From NCBI RefSeq assembly GCF_020085105.1, contig NC_058046.1:19514175-19578174 (forward strand): 64,000 bases of DNA, given 5' to 3'. Both the position numbers and the translations under genes were made by a program. Below, piece by piece: positions 40,170 through 55,100 of the stretch (position 1 is its first letter; every line of letters begins with the position of its first letter). This stretch comes from Siniperca chuatsi. Its lineage: Eukaryota; Chordata; Actinopteri; Centrarchiformes; Sinipercidae. The notes beneath the pieces were generated by a model, which ran no database searches, was not told the DNA's origin, and was given only the letters and a program-made list of their open reading frames with translations.

Positions 40170-43100
40170 GTAGGTCGCCTATTGCTCCATTCAAAGTTGA
40201 ACCTTATTTGTGTGTCTATTTGTTTTCTTGTTTTTTGTCAACTCTTAAAAAGGGGGCATGCCATGGTGGTTATTATTCCTTTACCAGTAGACAAACGATC
40301 CGAGGTCAAACGTCAAAGGTCTGAAGTCCAAACCTGAGCCATGAACCTTCTCTGTGATTCTCTAACTCAGTCCTTCTTTCTGTAGCCCTCTGTCTCTCAG
40401 ACAAGGAGAGAGAAGCTGCAGGGAACAAATAAAGAAGACCAAGAGCAGGATGGCACAACAGGTGCCTCCTCGCTGTGTTTCCGCGGATCATGTTCAGTTT
40501 GCGGGCTGGAGCCACAGGGAGCTCACTATCAGCCTCACAGCCACAGCAGTCTCATGTGCTTGGTCCTTTTGACACACATGGGAGACAGCTAGTGCTGTTT
40601 GGTTTATGGTCTTGAAATTGACATTAAAAGGTCTACAGTCAAACATATTCTCATGTTGTTCCTTCTTAACGCTGTAGTATTGTATTTGTGCCATATATAG
40701 GACTGTTTGACTCAAAAACATAAACATGGAGGAAGAGATGGAGATTTGGGTGTTGCACTTCTTTGCTTATGATCCACAGTATTCTCCCTGTGAGTGTAAT
40801 CTCAGCTCAGTCCATAACTAGGCCCACTGGGTCAGCTGCTAGAAAACAGCACAGCTGAGCTCTGCTTACACTTTGGATTAATTCTTTCCATGCTCCCATA
40901 CTTTTTGTCAGTATTCACAAATTGATGGGGTGAAGCTGTTTTTCTTCTGGGTTTCTTGAGTATTGATGAAGCACCACAACAAGAGAAAATGTTGAAAAAA
41001 GCATGTCATGTTTCACACAAATCTGAGCCAATATTTTACAGCTTGCATTTTTAAATCGCCAAGCATATGCATACCTCTACAGTGTAAGACTACAGTTTTC
41101 ATTAGATCTGACACTTGATTGCTTAGCAAAGTCTAAAATAAATCCCAACCCCAGCTGTAAAAAGTATACATATACAAAGAAGGGAAACACTTTTGTCTGT
41201 CTCTCACATTATGTCAGTTAGTTTATTAATCAACAGAAGCCTGCACAGGTCCAGGAGGAGAGGTTTAATTGGTCACTTGAAAATGCGTTTTGACAAAGTT
41301 TAAAGAAAAATCCTGTGTCCTTTGTGGACAAAAGAAATACGCCACACAAACGTGGACCCCACACATACTCCAGAGTATCGTGACCGAAATACGTGGGTAG
41401 CTCAAGCCTGCACTTGCCAGCGCTCGACGTGAAGACAGCGTGGAACAGAGGGGGGCATTCTGACAGGTTGTTGTGGGGTAGCCTAGTCAACAGCTATTGA
41501 ACCCCCCTCCCTTCGCCTTATCCAGCCCGCCCACCCACTACACTCCCCAGAGAGCAGGCCTTAATGGCCTCGTTTATCCCCCTCTTTGACGGGAACTAAT
41601 GTGTGGAGTCCCCCCTTCCATACCAGCCCCCCATAGGAATTCCCCTGTGGAGTGCAGTGTTGCCCCCAACCCCCACCATTCGCCCTAATTTCCATCTCAA
41701 TATGGAGCGTTCATTGGACTTTGACACCTAATAGACAAGAGTTTTACTTTACTTCCTGGTTTTGGGGTCAGCTGAAAGCCGCTCCCATGGGAGCAATAAC
41801 ACTCTGGTTTCCTAATGTGAACTTTGACATCCCCAACATCAACCCCCTCCCTCTTATATCAGTGTTGCACTGATGTATATGGATAATGAAATTAAATTTA
41901 TCAAGTGAGATGACTTATTGCACATTTGTTTGCAGTTTGATACTGCTGTAGATTGCAAAAAGATAGACTACAAATGTTTTTCAATTAAACCTGCTTAGAC
42001 TATTCATAAGGGTTGGACTGTTTGTGATAAATGATTTGGGGATATGACTGCTAAATGAGAAGAGGTTTTAAGTTGTGAGGGGAAGCAAAGTAGTTAAAGA
42101 GAGAAAAGGGGGATGGGTAGGGAAACCATGTGACAGAGGGACAGTATAGTCTTCTTGACGGATGGAAAGAGGAGAACAGACAAAGATAACCACACACTGG
42201 GAGATGGAAGGAGGAGGGAGCGAAGGAAGGAACGATGGATGGATGGATGGATGGATGGATGGATGAAAAGAGTTGGCATGGAGTGAGAGAGCATCTCGTT
42301 GGGGGAATTCTGGGTAATCCTCTTAACCATGGAGCCCCTCTCCCAGACTAAGACACTGGCCCAAATTGAGTCTAAATCAGCTGACAGGGCCCTAGATGTG
42401 GATATCTGTTCAAACAGAACAGTGTTTTGAAGAGATGGGAGAGGACTTGGAGCTATTGAGAGGGTGATGATCTATAGTGAGATGTGGACAGGAGGTGGCT
42501 GCATCAATAACAAGTTGTGAGATGATTTAGGCAGTGTACGGATACATCAATTCTTAAAGGCATCAGGCCAACAGAGTATTGTTATTGGAAAGTTTGTTAT
42601 GCTGAAGTAGGGTATCAAGAGTAACATTTATACCTCAAAAATACCTCACTCATACTGATCATTTTTATCCAGTGTCTGTGATGACCAGTAAAACAATCAG
42701 TAATTAATTTATTGTACTTTTTGGTTTGTTGATTAAGCCTGAGTTGATGATTTTAATTCTTACTCTGGGCCAGTTGGGATAAGGGTTATGGGACTAGGGG
42801 GATAGGGATGAAAGCTGGTGCAGATTATTCTGTTGTGTAACACGGCTAAACATTGTAGAACAGAATAAAGACAATCTCAGTATCATTTTGCCCCTATCTA
42901 TCCACATTTGTATGCAAATACAAATAAGTGAAATACATATTTTGTCAGTATTATCCTTATTATCAATTCAACAATGTAGCTGTAATAGGACTGCAGCATC
43001 TGCACCGTGCAGCAAGAAGTCAGAAAACATGTATTTTGTAATTCCATTCACTCTTTTGTGGACACCTGAGATTTTTGTTTGCAATGGCAGAATCCCGCAG

Positions 43101-46100
43101 TGTGTGTGAGCACTCATCATCTTGTGTTATGTCCTTTTTTGTTCTGTTGTTTAATGTGGACAGCAAGCACGTAGCTGCACCACACTTATCACCTTTTAGT
43201 ATCAAGTGATATGGAAGTTTAACGCATCCAGTGAATGCAAGACATCATGAATCACTGAAGTGCAAGTGGTTTCGCTTCACAAATTTCTTACGACATAATT
43301 CCCAGTAACCACAGGTTATGCTGAAGCTGCGATTCACTATGCGGGTTATTGCATCAGAATGAAAGTTCAGTTGCCTGTACAACCCCTGCATTTCCATCTG
43401 ATCACATGTAGTCATAACTACAACAGTAGCAACTCAAGCCATACTTGTAGACTCGAGTTGAGGATAAAAAAAGTTTCTGAAGCTGCACATCGAATGTGAG
43501 ATATAGTACAACCTGAAGAGGCGTTGAAGCTATGATAAACTGGCACTGTAATTGGAATAAATGGGTGATTTTTGAAAAAGAAACACTGTAGATGGCTTTT
43601 AAAAAAGGAAATTTGAGTTTTTTTAATTCTGTGTGTAGAGCTTTTCCTGCAGCTCCCTATTTGCAGACACTCCTAGAGGGAAGGGTGGCCTGCTAATGGC
43701 AGTGCAGATGTTGAGTAGATTAAATAGGCAGTGGAAGCATGATATGTTGAGACCTGTTTACACCATGAGACACATCCAAAGTGGTAGCCGCCTATTATGG
43801 AAATCCAGTTTGTTAGTATGTAGAATGCTTTTTACTCCGATTACCCAAGACCTCTGATGTGTGCTGCGTGTTTAGCTGATATTTGGTGTTTGCTGAAAGG
43901 TGACCCAGCTAGGCTTATTGGCACTTTCTTGTTTCTCATTTTATCAGTCTGGAAGTTGGAGAATGTGTGTATGTGCATGAACATTGAGCTGAAAGCTGAT
44001 CTAATGGGCTCCGTGGCGGTGGAGCTCAGCCATGGATCAGTGACGCACCACAGGACCCTTGGCAGCCATGACAGTTTGATCATCTGAGGGATTGTATGGA
44101 CTTTATCAATTATTAAAACTAATCACCGTCCAGCAGCTCGCTATCTATCATTGTCTGTCTGCGGATCCTCTGTCCTCCTCATCTCTCTGTCACTCAAAGT
44201 CTTTTGTCTGTTTGTGTGTGTCTGTACATTTGTCTGACTTTCTGTCTTTTTGTCTGTTTTTGTTTGACTTGTCTGCCCTTTCTGTCTCACCTTTTAGTGC
44301 ACGTCCCTTTCTTTTTCTCTGACAGTTTTTAAGAGCTCAAAAAAAACATATAATGTATAATACATTGAAAAAGCATTAACATAACATCATAGAAAAAAAT
44401 GTCCTTTTACTACTTTAAGAGAAGAACTTCTCTAAAAATACTTTAAAGTGTTTTAGCTGTGGTGGTTGTCACTCACAACAGGAGTTTACCCGATTCGTTA
44501 ATGACTGTGATAAACTCTAATGTCATGTATGATGTATAAACAGTATATGTGTCTGATATCTGTTTCAGCTGTGGAATGCAAACATCTTTACAAGAATGAA
44601 AATGCCAGAGCAGTTACTTATGATCATTTAGGACATTGTTGTGGGGGAAAAAAAATCTTATTTTTATAGTTACACTAATGAGTTATGGTGAGGTAGAAAG
44701 AGTTATGGAATGAATAAATACTTTTCTTAAGTCTGTCTATGTGTTTTGCAGATTGGGGATCTCAAAGACCACTATCACTTCTTCCATAGCCGGACCATCA
44801 AGAGGTCGACTTTGTCTAGCCGTGGTCGCCATAGTTTCATCTCCATGGAGCCCAAGGTAAACCTGTTGTACTGTTTGTGTTGTACTGTGAATTACAGGTT
44901 TAGAATCAAAATAGATCATAGAGTATGTATTTCCGATGATACTGGAGATAGTTTAGCAAAATAATCATAACTCAAGGTCCACATACTAGCTTTTCCCGGA
45001 TACCATATGGTATTCACCAGTGGATAAAGTTTGCTCAGTTGTCATGGAGATGACTCAGTTGTCATTATGTGACCTAAGAATGGAACTCCATCTGCTGATG
45101 AATACCTGCTGATGTGGTGCAGTTGAAAGCCCTGGAAAAAGCGAGTAAGTGGACCTTGAGTTGCAACTATTTCCAGGATATATAATTAACTTTTACACAA
45201 TTTTAAGGTATTTTGCCAAATGTCTCTGTGTTTCTGGCAGACTTTTAGACAGGCATTTCTGACAAGTACTTTACTTAGACCATTAGCTGATTTCTTCATA
45301 TGTGTCCTCATTTGTTTAATAATGGTATATTCCTTTGTGAAATATGCCATTACAATATATTCATAATTTCCACTTTGCAAATAAATAACATTACCTGTTT
45401 AGGACATCAGCTTTTTAAAGTTTACAATTAGATCCCTGCTGTATTTGACACATAGACCTGAAGAATGTGTGAAATAAATAGTACACACCAACTCAGGTGT
45501 CAACTTTCTTGTCCTTGTTGTTGCAGACAAGACCTGTACACAAATGGATTATTAGGACACAGTGTTTATGAGGACAGGAACTATTACATTGCTGGATAGG
45601 TGTAGAGGTGGCAGTTAAAACATTATTTAAATATAATTTTCCTTGAAATAAAAAAGACAAAAAGTGAAAAGCCCTGCCAACAGCTTTTAAATGCTGCTTC
45701 ATTATACTCCACAATCCGGAAGAGTTACACAAAACAAACTGCTGAATTTGCCATTTTTTGCTAGTCCGCGCTTATGCCTTGCTCATTATTAAGGGGACAC
45801 TCATCATTGGCCAATTGGTATTATTTAAAGCAGAATTCTATTAAAATATATAGCGATTTCAAACATTACGTTTCTTTTGCAACCATCATGTTTGTGTGAA
45901 ATATGTTCAGAAAGCACATATCCAGCCTGCAGAGAGGTCTAGATACCTTAATTACATTAAGACAGTTATTTCTTGACTGCCTTCACCCTGCCAGAGAGGT
46001 GTGAGGTACACAAGGCCGCTTGGTGTATAGGGTGGTGTCCCAGAAAAAAGGACTAGCCAGTTAATCAGATCTGTTAAATCAAAATTAAGGGAAATCCTAG

Positions 46101-49100
46101 ATTTTCCATTCCAGCTACGTGGCTCACAGAAAAGCCTTGCCCCCTACCTACCCCTACAGGTTAACTTCTTAACCAGAAACAGTGTTATCCCTAAAACTTT
46201 GCGCCAGTGGTCGTTCAACATATTATACTACGGCCACAAGTCAGAGCATATAAAAAAAGGCATTTATTTAATACAAAAAACAGTGACATGGTTTCTACTT
46301 CACCACGGTTAGATTTCCTTTTTAAATATAAAATACAGGCTTGCAAAGAATCTTAGTCAACTTAGCAATATGTTTTTTTGTGATTTGGGTGAACTGGCCC
46401 TTCAAACAAAAGTTTGACCTAAGGTAAACCCTTCCTCTTGTCCTGTTAGTGTCCCTCTCATCATTGCACCAGGGCATCAAACCCTGGCTGCATTATTAAT
46501 GAAGCCTGAACCTCACACCACTCTGAACTTCATCAAAATACACAGGACGAGTTGCTAAATCAAACTTGGGGGGTGTTTTTTGTGATTTTTGTGTATAGAG
46601 TGCTAAAGTATATAGTGTCAAATGGGTTTCAAGGACAGGACAGTTTGTGGAAATGTTTTTTGTCACATTTGTATATGACACAAACTTTACTTGACTTGAT
46701 CCTGAAAAAACAAGACATAACTCCTCAACCATTACAGTGATTTTGAAAAATATTGACTTTCTGGAGATTCAGGGTTTTCATCCAGCAGCAGTAGCTGTGT
46801 GTGTGTGTGTGTGTGTGTGTGTGTTGAACAGTGGATTCAAGCGCATGCAAGTTTGTTTGTTTGTATCTGTGCATGCACATGAATGCATGCTGACTGCTGA
46901 GGAATGATAATGATGTATCAGTGTGATTGTAAAAGGAATGGATGGAAGACGAAATAGAGAACAGAAATAGTGAGCGAAACAGAAAGTATAAGACAGTGTC
47001 TGTCATCTTCTGTTATCTTATCTTGGTGTCATCTATCTCTTTGTTTCTTGTCAATTTTCTTTCCTTTCTGTACTTTTTTTTTGTCCTCTCAGCTTGTTTT
47101 GTCCACCTGCTGTCCTTACCTGTCATCCCTTTTTTCTTCCTTGGACTCCCTCCCCTATCTCCTTTAATCACTGTTGTTTTCAGCGTACTCATCTCTCTCT
47201 CTCCATCTTCGGTTCTCTTACTCTCTTGGGCCTGACACTGTGCCATGGTGGAGGAAGGTTTGTGTCCTGATGCCAGCTGGCTGAGAGACTGAGATTTTAG
47301 AAGACTAGATCAGAGAGGAGAGGTTAAAGGAGAGAAAAGGGAAAAGGAGCTATTACAACAGAATGAGAGTGAAGAGGAGCTGAAGAGAGAAGGGAAGAGG
47401 GGAAAGATGGATTAGAGAAACCAAATAAAGGAAAAGCGGAGAAGAGAGGAAAGGAGCTGTCAGTGTTTCCCCCCGACTGGCTATGCTTACAGCGTAATCT
47501 GCGGACCTGTCTATGGGTTTGGGATCCACATGACGGCTAGTTTGGCACTGGCGCAGTCTGGCATACTGCTAATGATGTTTTGCAATCAGGTTTTGTAATA
47601 ATGACAGCCGTGTGTGTTTGTGTGTGAGTGAGTCAGATGGGTGTAGCGGTGCCATGAAAGGCGCACCCTGCCATCCACAGTACTCATTGGCACGCATGTT
47701 ACCATGGTGATGCAGCACAGCACAGATTACCACTTTATGGCATCCGCCTAACTGCAGTGTCACTTGCCTCTCAGGTCAAAGACCACTTATTTTTCCAGGC
47801 TGGTGAATGACTGCCAGGGCAATTGGCCTGGACAGAGCGTGTGTCTTCGCCTTGATAGCTGCACGTCTCTAACCATTCCTAAAAAAAAAAAAAAAAAAAA
47901 AAACTTTTTCAAAGATTAAATACAAGATTTTTAGCTTCTTATGTTTATCAGTATTTCTTATACCACTGAACAGACAGTGAAGGTCTAACTAACTTTATAG
48001 TCTCAAAACAATTAAATTAAGTTTTAATTTCTCAATCTTCACATTCCATCAAGAAGAAATTATAGGACAAATGTTTGTGATCTTTCCCTCCGTGTATCAT
48101 AATGCCTGTAAATCAATTTGAGAAAGACAAAGTGGTGAAATATGTTGTTGTGCTCCAATTAAAAACTAAATACAATCCTGTTAGTGAGGAGATCTTTTCT
48201 TTGTGTCTTAAGCAGCACTCAGCTTGCACCTTGCACAGCTATGCTGACGTATGCCCATGACTCATTCATACTGGGAATCCCAAGAGAATTTGGACAGCCG
48301 CAGACTTTTTTGTTGTAGTTCTGCACTGTTATTAGTTTTTGGTGTGAAATGAGTTCAAGTATACTCAGTCTGCTTTGTTTGAAATCTATTTCCAGCAATT
48401 TCAAGTTTACTGTAAACAACAATTAGAGTACTACAGTGGTTGTTTCTCCTTTTATAATGTCCTTTTGAAGTCTGTGCAGAGATTAGTAGAGAGAAACAAC
48501 TGCTGTACGCCTCCACGGCGTTCTGTTGCGGCAGCATGGTGTTTCCAGCCGGTTTCGCTTAGCGAGATGCTTGTTTACTTGAAGTCATTTATCCAGACAT
48601 GTGGAGGAAAACTGAGACCCAGGTGTGGTCCGCAGCTGAACCCTCGCCGGGATACTCTGAAATGCAAAATGGCTGTGACGACAAGATGAAATTTCAAGGG
48701 TTCTAGCAGTCATGCCACATAAGGAAAATATTTTACCACATAGTAATACTACGTGAATGAGCTCAAATTCAATTATTAAACAGTTAAAACAGTTAAAGTC
48801 TACTCAGTATTTATCCACTATGGCTCATCCAACTGCCTTTAGAGCTCACTGTATTCATGGCAAGGACACTCACAGCATCAAGGAGACAACACAGACGGAG
48901 CTTGTGTACCTCAGGACCTTAGGGGTAATTTGCATACGCACAGGTATTATGAGACTCCACACTGTCCCAGGTACAGATTTCCATAAAGCTAGGATGCTTG
49001 TGTGACATTCTGCCACAGAATCTGTTTTTGCCTTGAATTTATTTAACAGATGAACCATTAGTTGACGCCCTGAGACGAGCACCTACAGCTGGCCAGCACA

Positions 49101-52100
49101 GCACTACGGGGCTCAGACCGTCTGTGAAAAGTTGCGCGACTGTGTGCTGTGCATTGCACTTAAGAGAGCAGAAGAACTGGCTTCTCGTGTCAGTCCAAAG
49201 TTGTAATGGGTGTTCTGCTACTCTAGCCTTTGACCTTTTTTAAAACTCACAGCTTTCACTTCTTTTGCCTTCAACTCAAACAGCGTCTCAAAAACAGCAG
49301 CGAAAGTGGATCAATTTGTTCCCATTTGTTCTATTGAAGTGAACTCTTCCCCAGTTTCCCCTGGTTACTGACCCAGCCAGCAAGAGCCACCTGCAAACCC
49401 TTACACAGAGAGCAAATGAGAGAGAGGGAGGGAGGAAGGGGGTTGGAGTGTGAACGAGAGAGAAAAAGACAGGCAATCTCAGAGAAAAATGGGCATCTGC
49501 TGAGAAGAAGACCTGAAATGCAACAAAGGAGAGACAGCGAGGAAGAAGCTGATGAGGGAGAGAAATGAGAAAAGTAAGAGTGAGATAGGAGAGGGAGTTG
49601 GGGTGGGAGAAAAGAAAAAAAGGAGGGTGACGGAGAGGTACAGGTGCTTGCAGATCATTCCTCTGCTCCACCAAGCTGGAGTCGAAAGAATGGAGCAGAT
49701 CCAATCGTCATGCTTCAGAGCCTGCCAGCGAATTGGCACTGAAACAAAGGTAGTAATACACGGGCAAATTTTGGAGGCATTAATAGAGGGCAATATTGTT
49801 TTTGTTTGGACAGGGATTGGCAAACGTGACACAATTGAGGGCTGTTACCAGTGAGTGGTTTTTAGCAGGGACAACAAAGGATGGCATTGCCCTTGATAGC
49901 TTTAGAAAAACTGTTGAATACCATTTATCTGTATCGGGTCATCCTGCAAATAGAGGACAAAAGTATATTGAAATAAATCCAAGTAAAGAAATGCAAAACC
50001 GCCCTTTTAAGCAGTAGCAGTATGAAGATAAAAAGTAGGAAACCACTTTAAATGCAAAAAGAAATGTATTTTTTTAGACTAGTAGAGATTAAACATTTCA
50101 CATAACATAGGACATGGCACAGTAAAACACATGCACATTTTATCCACTGTATTTTTAGTGCATACACTATTCTTCAGCTGGCAGATACTTCAAGTATGTA
50201 TCTGTACATTATAGCCATACAGTGTTTCCTTTGAAGAAGATCTATGTTGCTAGAAAAAATCAATAAAAGAAAATAACCAGCCCTTCTGAGAATAGGGACT
50301 GAGTTGTTTATGTTTTTATATTTATTTATATTAATGTCAGCATCACTCACATTCCCATTGAAACCTCTAGACTTATTTATTATTCCTCTGCCTTCGTGCT
50401 CATATTGTTGATATTGTTGGTCATAGTTTGCTTGAATAATTTTCTTTTGGCTTTAGAAGCAGTCTCCCTCTTCTTATTCTTCTGAAACAGAAAATGTGCA
50501 GTTGTGAAAATGAGGGGTGTGAAAATGAGGACATGGATGATCAATGGCAGAGTCTCACAGCATCTAGGGCTGCACAACTGCAGAATCTCTTTCAAACTGC
50601 TTTAGATGTAAACTGACAACAACATATTTCTACTTTACAAATATCCAACTTTTTTTTAATCTATCTTCTCCTTTTTCATAATGAAATTCAAAATAGTTTT
50701 CAGCCCATAGACCTTTGAAAGTTATCAGATGAAAAACCTGAAAAGAGAATAATTTTTTGGTTAAACATTTTTCAGAAAGTGTCACTAAAGCTGAGGAAAT
50801 GTCAGACAGCAAACCAGTATCATCATCGGCTGCTGCAGATGAAACAATGCATTAGAAGTGCTTCATGACTTTTTTATTCACTATACTAAGTCAGTACATA
50901 GGACATGAAGTATATGGCTATAATATTACCTGATACTTCAATGATCCTAAATCTCTTCACGCACCACCTCCTTAGGGAGGATGGCGGTCATCATCAGGTA
51001 CAGAGCAGCACCTGACTGAGGTGGTAGGGATTCAAAGTCTTGCTCTGAAGACACTTCAGTAAGGTGGATACTTGCCAGCATGCAGATGCATGAAACTTGA
51101 GGTTGTTCGGTTGATGTTCTAGTTCATTAGGCATGTTCAGCAAAGTGTTTCTGAGATTCTTAAAAATTCTTGGGTCTTAACACCTCAGGTGAACGACACA
51201 CTAATTGGGATCCAACTTCAGCAAAATAATTTCTTTTTGTTTGCCATCTGTAAAGTCTTTGCTCTGTCTCGTCGGTCTGTAGAAGAATTAACGGCGGAGA
51301 GGATCAGTGGCGAGTGGAGAGACAGTGATGCATTCATTGTCAGACCTTCCTCGAATCACCAAGTTACGGACAAGAGCAGTTAAGAGTTACACTGCTGATC
51401 AAAGATTGAGGCTGATGCTATGCTAATATATGCAAATTGTAATGATACACCAGTGGTTTTGCACAGACGCACACACGCCCAATTCCTGATGACAGTGTTG
51501 TTTTGAGGCTAATGGCGTGTGTAAACGGTTGCTTTGAAGCTGATGGTCCTGACAGAACTTGGAGTGAAATGAGCTGAGACCTCAGCAGACGGAGGAGCAC
51601 CAGGCTAAAACAAAATATCTCACTGTGTTTTTTACTCTTTGTCTCTGTCTCTGCCCTGGTTTTATTTTCATTTGCCATTTCTTTTTCTCCCATATCTTGC
51701 TTTCTTAAAAGGGAGGTCTGCACGCTTGAGTTATTAAATTACGTCACCTACAGAATAATTTTTTCTCTACCTCCTTCATGATCTATAAAGAGCTACATAC
51801 TTGAGTTATTAAATCAGTGTTATTTATAAAATCAATCTTACTCTCTTCACTTGCTGCCTTTTGGTCTCACTTGCTATTTGTTTTTACTTCCCTCCCCTTC
51901 CAGCTCAGCTTTTTTTTATTTTTTTTTATTGACTCTCCTGGGACTTGTTCTCTTCAGCTCTTTATCACCTCTCTTTTTCTCGTCTTATCTTGTCTCGTTG
52001 CCTCCCTCTCCAACTCTCCGGAGAGCCTGGCAGATTGTTTCAGTGCATTAGACCAGATAATCACTCTGCAGTCATTTTGCCAGCTTTTCTCTCTTCTTCT

Positions 52101-55100
52101 CTCCTCTCTATCTGCTGGAGCTGTATTGATGTGGAGAAATGCTTCGTCTTTGCAGTCGGACATTGTTCAGTAAAGCCTTCTGGGTCTGGCAAACTGAGCA
52201 ACAAAACAAAAACACTTTTCAATGTAAAAATTATTCTATTGATTATCTGTTATGAACAGAGTTTCTTTGTCTGTACATCATGTGTACAGCTAGACACTTT
52301 TAGTTCACAGTAGATGGTGTGGCGATCATTTCAGGAGGAGAGCACACTTTGAAAATACTATATAAATAAGTAGTGGCTCCACAACATTTCATCTGAACAT
52401 GCTCTATTCCTGAAGTAAATTGGAAGGATTCTAATGTAGTCTGTGTAAGCTTTTATACAATCATGTTTATGTGCAAACGTCAGTCTGAAGAATCCATTTC
52501 TCATTTATTACAGAAATATTTACATCTCAGGATGCTCTCATACAGCTTTACACAAGTTCCCTTTTTGTCTTGTGCCAGTTTTATGCCTGCTAATATTTCA
52601 GTTTTTGTGTTGTCATCATTGCTGTAAACGTTTCATGGATTCTTTTCAGACAGATGAAGTCTGCAGGACTTCAGCTAGACTAAACACAAGATTTCAGGGT
52701 TTTAAAAAGAGGTGACCAGGGCCAAGCAAGTGGGTCCACTCCCTCTTGTTCAGATCCAACAATGCTGATTTTGAAATCGGAAAATTCCGTCTGAAAGTGC
52801 AGCGAGATTCCTGCCAAGGAATGCCTTGCGCCTTCAAGCGAGCCCATAACATTTGAGCGATTGATGTTACCTGAGAGACATTTATGTCTTTAGTGCATAT
52901 GTGTGTGTATTAGTCTGTCCATTTTGCAGACAGGGAGAAATGAACTGATGGAGAGAGAAAAAATGTATCCACTGCAAAACTCTTGTAGGCTAACACTGAA
53001 ATGCATGGTTATATGGGTAAAAGGATACCTTTTTAAAAATAATAATATCAAGATTCTGGTGATGCTTCTTAAACAGTGTTGTTTTAAAAAAAAATTACTT
53101 TATTTAAAAAAAAATTCTTTATTTGTTCATGTTTGCCACGTTTAAAAGCGGAGACCTCACATAAAAAGTGTTGAACTTGTTTACCGATGATCCATATGGC
53201 TGAAATTACCTTACATCTCAGTGTTGTCACTTTTGAAGATGTTTTTTCTTTTGAATTAAAAATCACCTTTACAAGTGAAAAACTGCGTCATATCTATTCT
53301 CTGGAGATGGTCTTTATCTTTGTGTATGTGAGTTCATCACAAAATTTCAGAGGAACTTCAACCTGTTGACTTATTGTACTATGTGTGAAGTAATTCTACT
53401 ACTGTGTGGTATTACTTGAAGCCTACTCAGTTTCTGATATCTCCTGTCTGTGTTTCAGGTGGAGTGGATACAGCAGCAGGTGGTGAAGAGGAGGATCAAG
53501 AGGGATTACAAGCCAGTCCTGCCCCTTTCTCTGGCAAGCCCCACCCATAGTAACCCAGCCCAGAACAACATATTCTATAATGATGCCAAGTGGAGCAGTA
53601 TGTGGTACATTGTGAGTACACTGTATGCTCATACCAAGGAATCTCTCTCTCTCTCTCTGTTTGGATGTTTGCTGCACCAAACAAGAATATCCAAGTTCCG
53701 ACCCATATAGAGCCCAATACAATTTAGTGTCGTCAGTGATGTGTCTATTCTTTTTAGAGCATGCTGTTCTTTGCCCACATTTATCCAGTTTGTGGGTCAA
53801 AGGTCAGCCAAAGTCATGCCATAATTCTGATTACTGCAGGGTCAGTGGAGCTGAGGGATTTGCGCGTGTGTGTTTTACTGAATGAAAGAATAGAAGAGCC
53901 ATAGTGATGAAATTGTTGCCTTTCTTCAATTTGAAAAGAGACAATTTAGGGTCAAGGTAAGACATTCTGTGTTTATTCATAAGTATGTGTCTTTGTGTTC
54001 CTGCATTTCAAAACCGTTTCTCTGAGATTGGCAGTGTTGTGCATATACTCGTTCATGTGAGCAAACACACACGCACGCACACAGTACATTCAAATTGCAG
54101 AGATTTGCAGGCTTATCTCAAGTGTTTGCATACACCCTCAGATCATTGCTCTTTTAGTTATGTATTTGTGTGTGTGTGTGGTCGAGTGTCCTCAGATCTG
54201 TCAATTGTTAACTTCGTATAGATAACTCCTAATACTTTGACCAGAGGTTTTAAACATATTTTTCTAGCTGTAGGACAGAACTCTCTGAACTTGATGTGTG
54301 TTTTCAGGTTTACATAGAAATTAAAGCTTCCTCCGGTCATTTCTAACAAAGTGCCTGATATAGCCTACGGTTGAGACATTTCTGTCCGTGAAATGTTTTT
54401 GTCAGTTTGTCCATCTGTATATTTTTGTATCTAATTGAAAATAAATCGAGAGATTCAAGAGCACAGATGAAAAAAGATGTGAGATTAACCAGTATCAGTG
54501 ACTTAGACGTGAGTTTGAATCACATTGAAGCTGCAAGATGAAGCTACAAATTGTCAGACATAACTTGGACTTTTAGGGAGAAGTTTGATTCTGTAGTAAA
54601 AAGACTAATGAAAACTCAATTCAAAAGTCAAATCAAATTTATTTTAGGTAGACAATTGTATATCTAATTGTCCATTTGGCATGCAAACAAACAGCTTGTG
54701 GCATGTGCAGTGCATTCGAAATATAGTTGCAGTGAGGAATATTGGATTGCCAGCATCAAGCTTAGTCAGATTCCTGATAACATAACATAAAAATAGCTCA
54801 GCTGTAGCACAATAAGCAAGCAACGTTTACATATGTTGTTGTAATTGGTTGAGAGCCAGCTGAGTAAGAGTTAGCACCTTTGCTTATGGACCAGTGAAGG
54901 GGAAGCTAGGGGGGCGAAAGGAAAGGGTGTAAAATAAATAAACTAATTTGTAATTTCCTCTCACTGATCTCTGAGATATTGACAAGATTTTCATCAAGAC
55001 TATTTAGATTGTTCAATGTGTTAAACGATTTTACACACTTGTGGATTCCATCTCTAACTATTTATTTATCTTTTTTTAAGCACAGGCTCTATATTTGAAT

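Larger units (their letters stand above)
44857..53458 (+). other. pcsk5 intron 2
   Basis: 8.6 kb, the longest intron in the window, with no coding exon found. Contents: (TG)n at 46796-46825, poly(A) at 47881-47903, a candidate regulatory block with TCF/LEF- and octamer-like words at 51240-51440, and another GC-richer block at 52700-52870 with an inverted ATTCCT/AGGAAT. Confidence 0.65.

Noticed and set aside
47881-47903. Poly(A) run as the tail of a retrogene or LINE insertion
   Set aside because: No coding remnant, no matching target duplication and no known repeat body immediately upstream.
49288-49832. Overlapping minus-strand frames up to 138 codons in pcsk5 intron 2
   Set aside because: They arise opposite a purine-rich stretch (GAGAGAGGGAGGGAGG-like); Phe/Leu/Ser-rich translation is typical of that bias.
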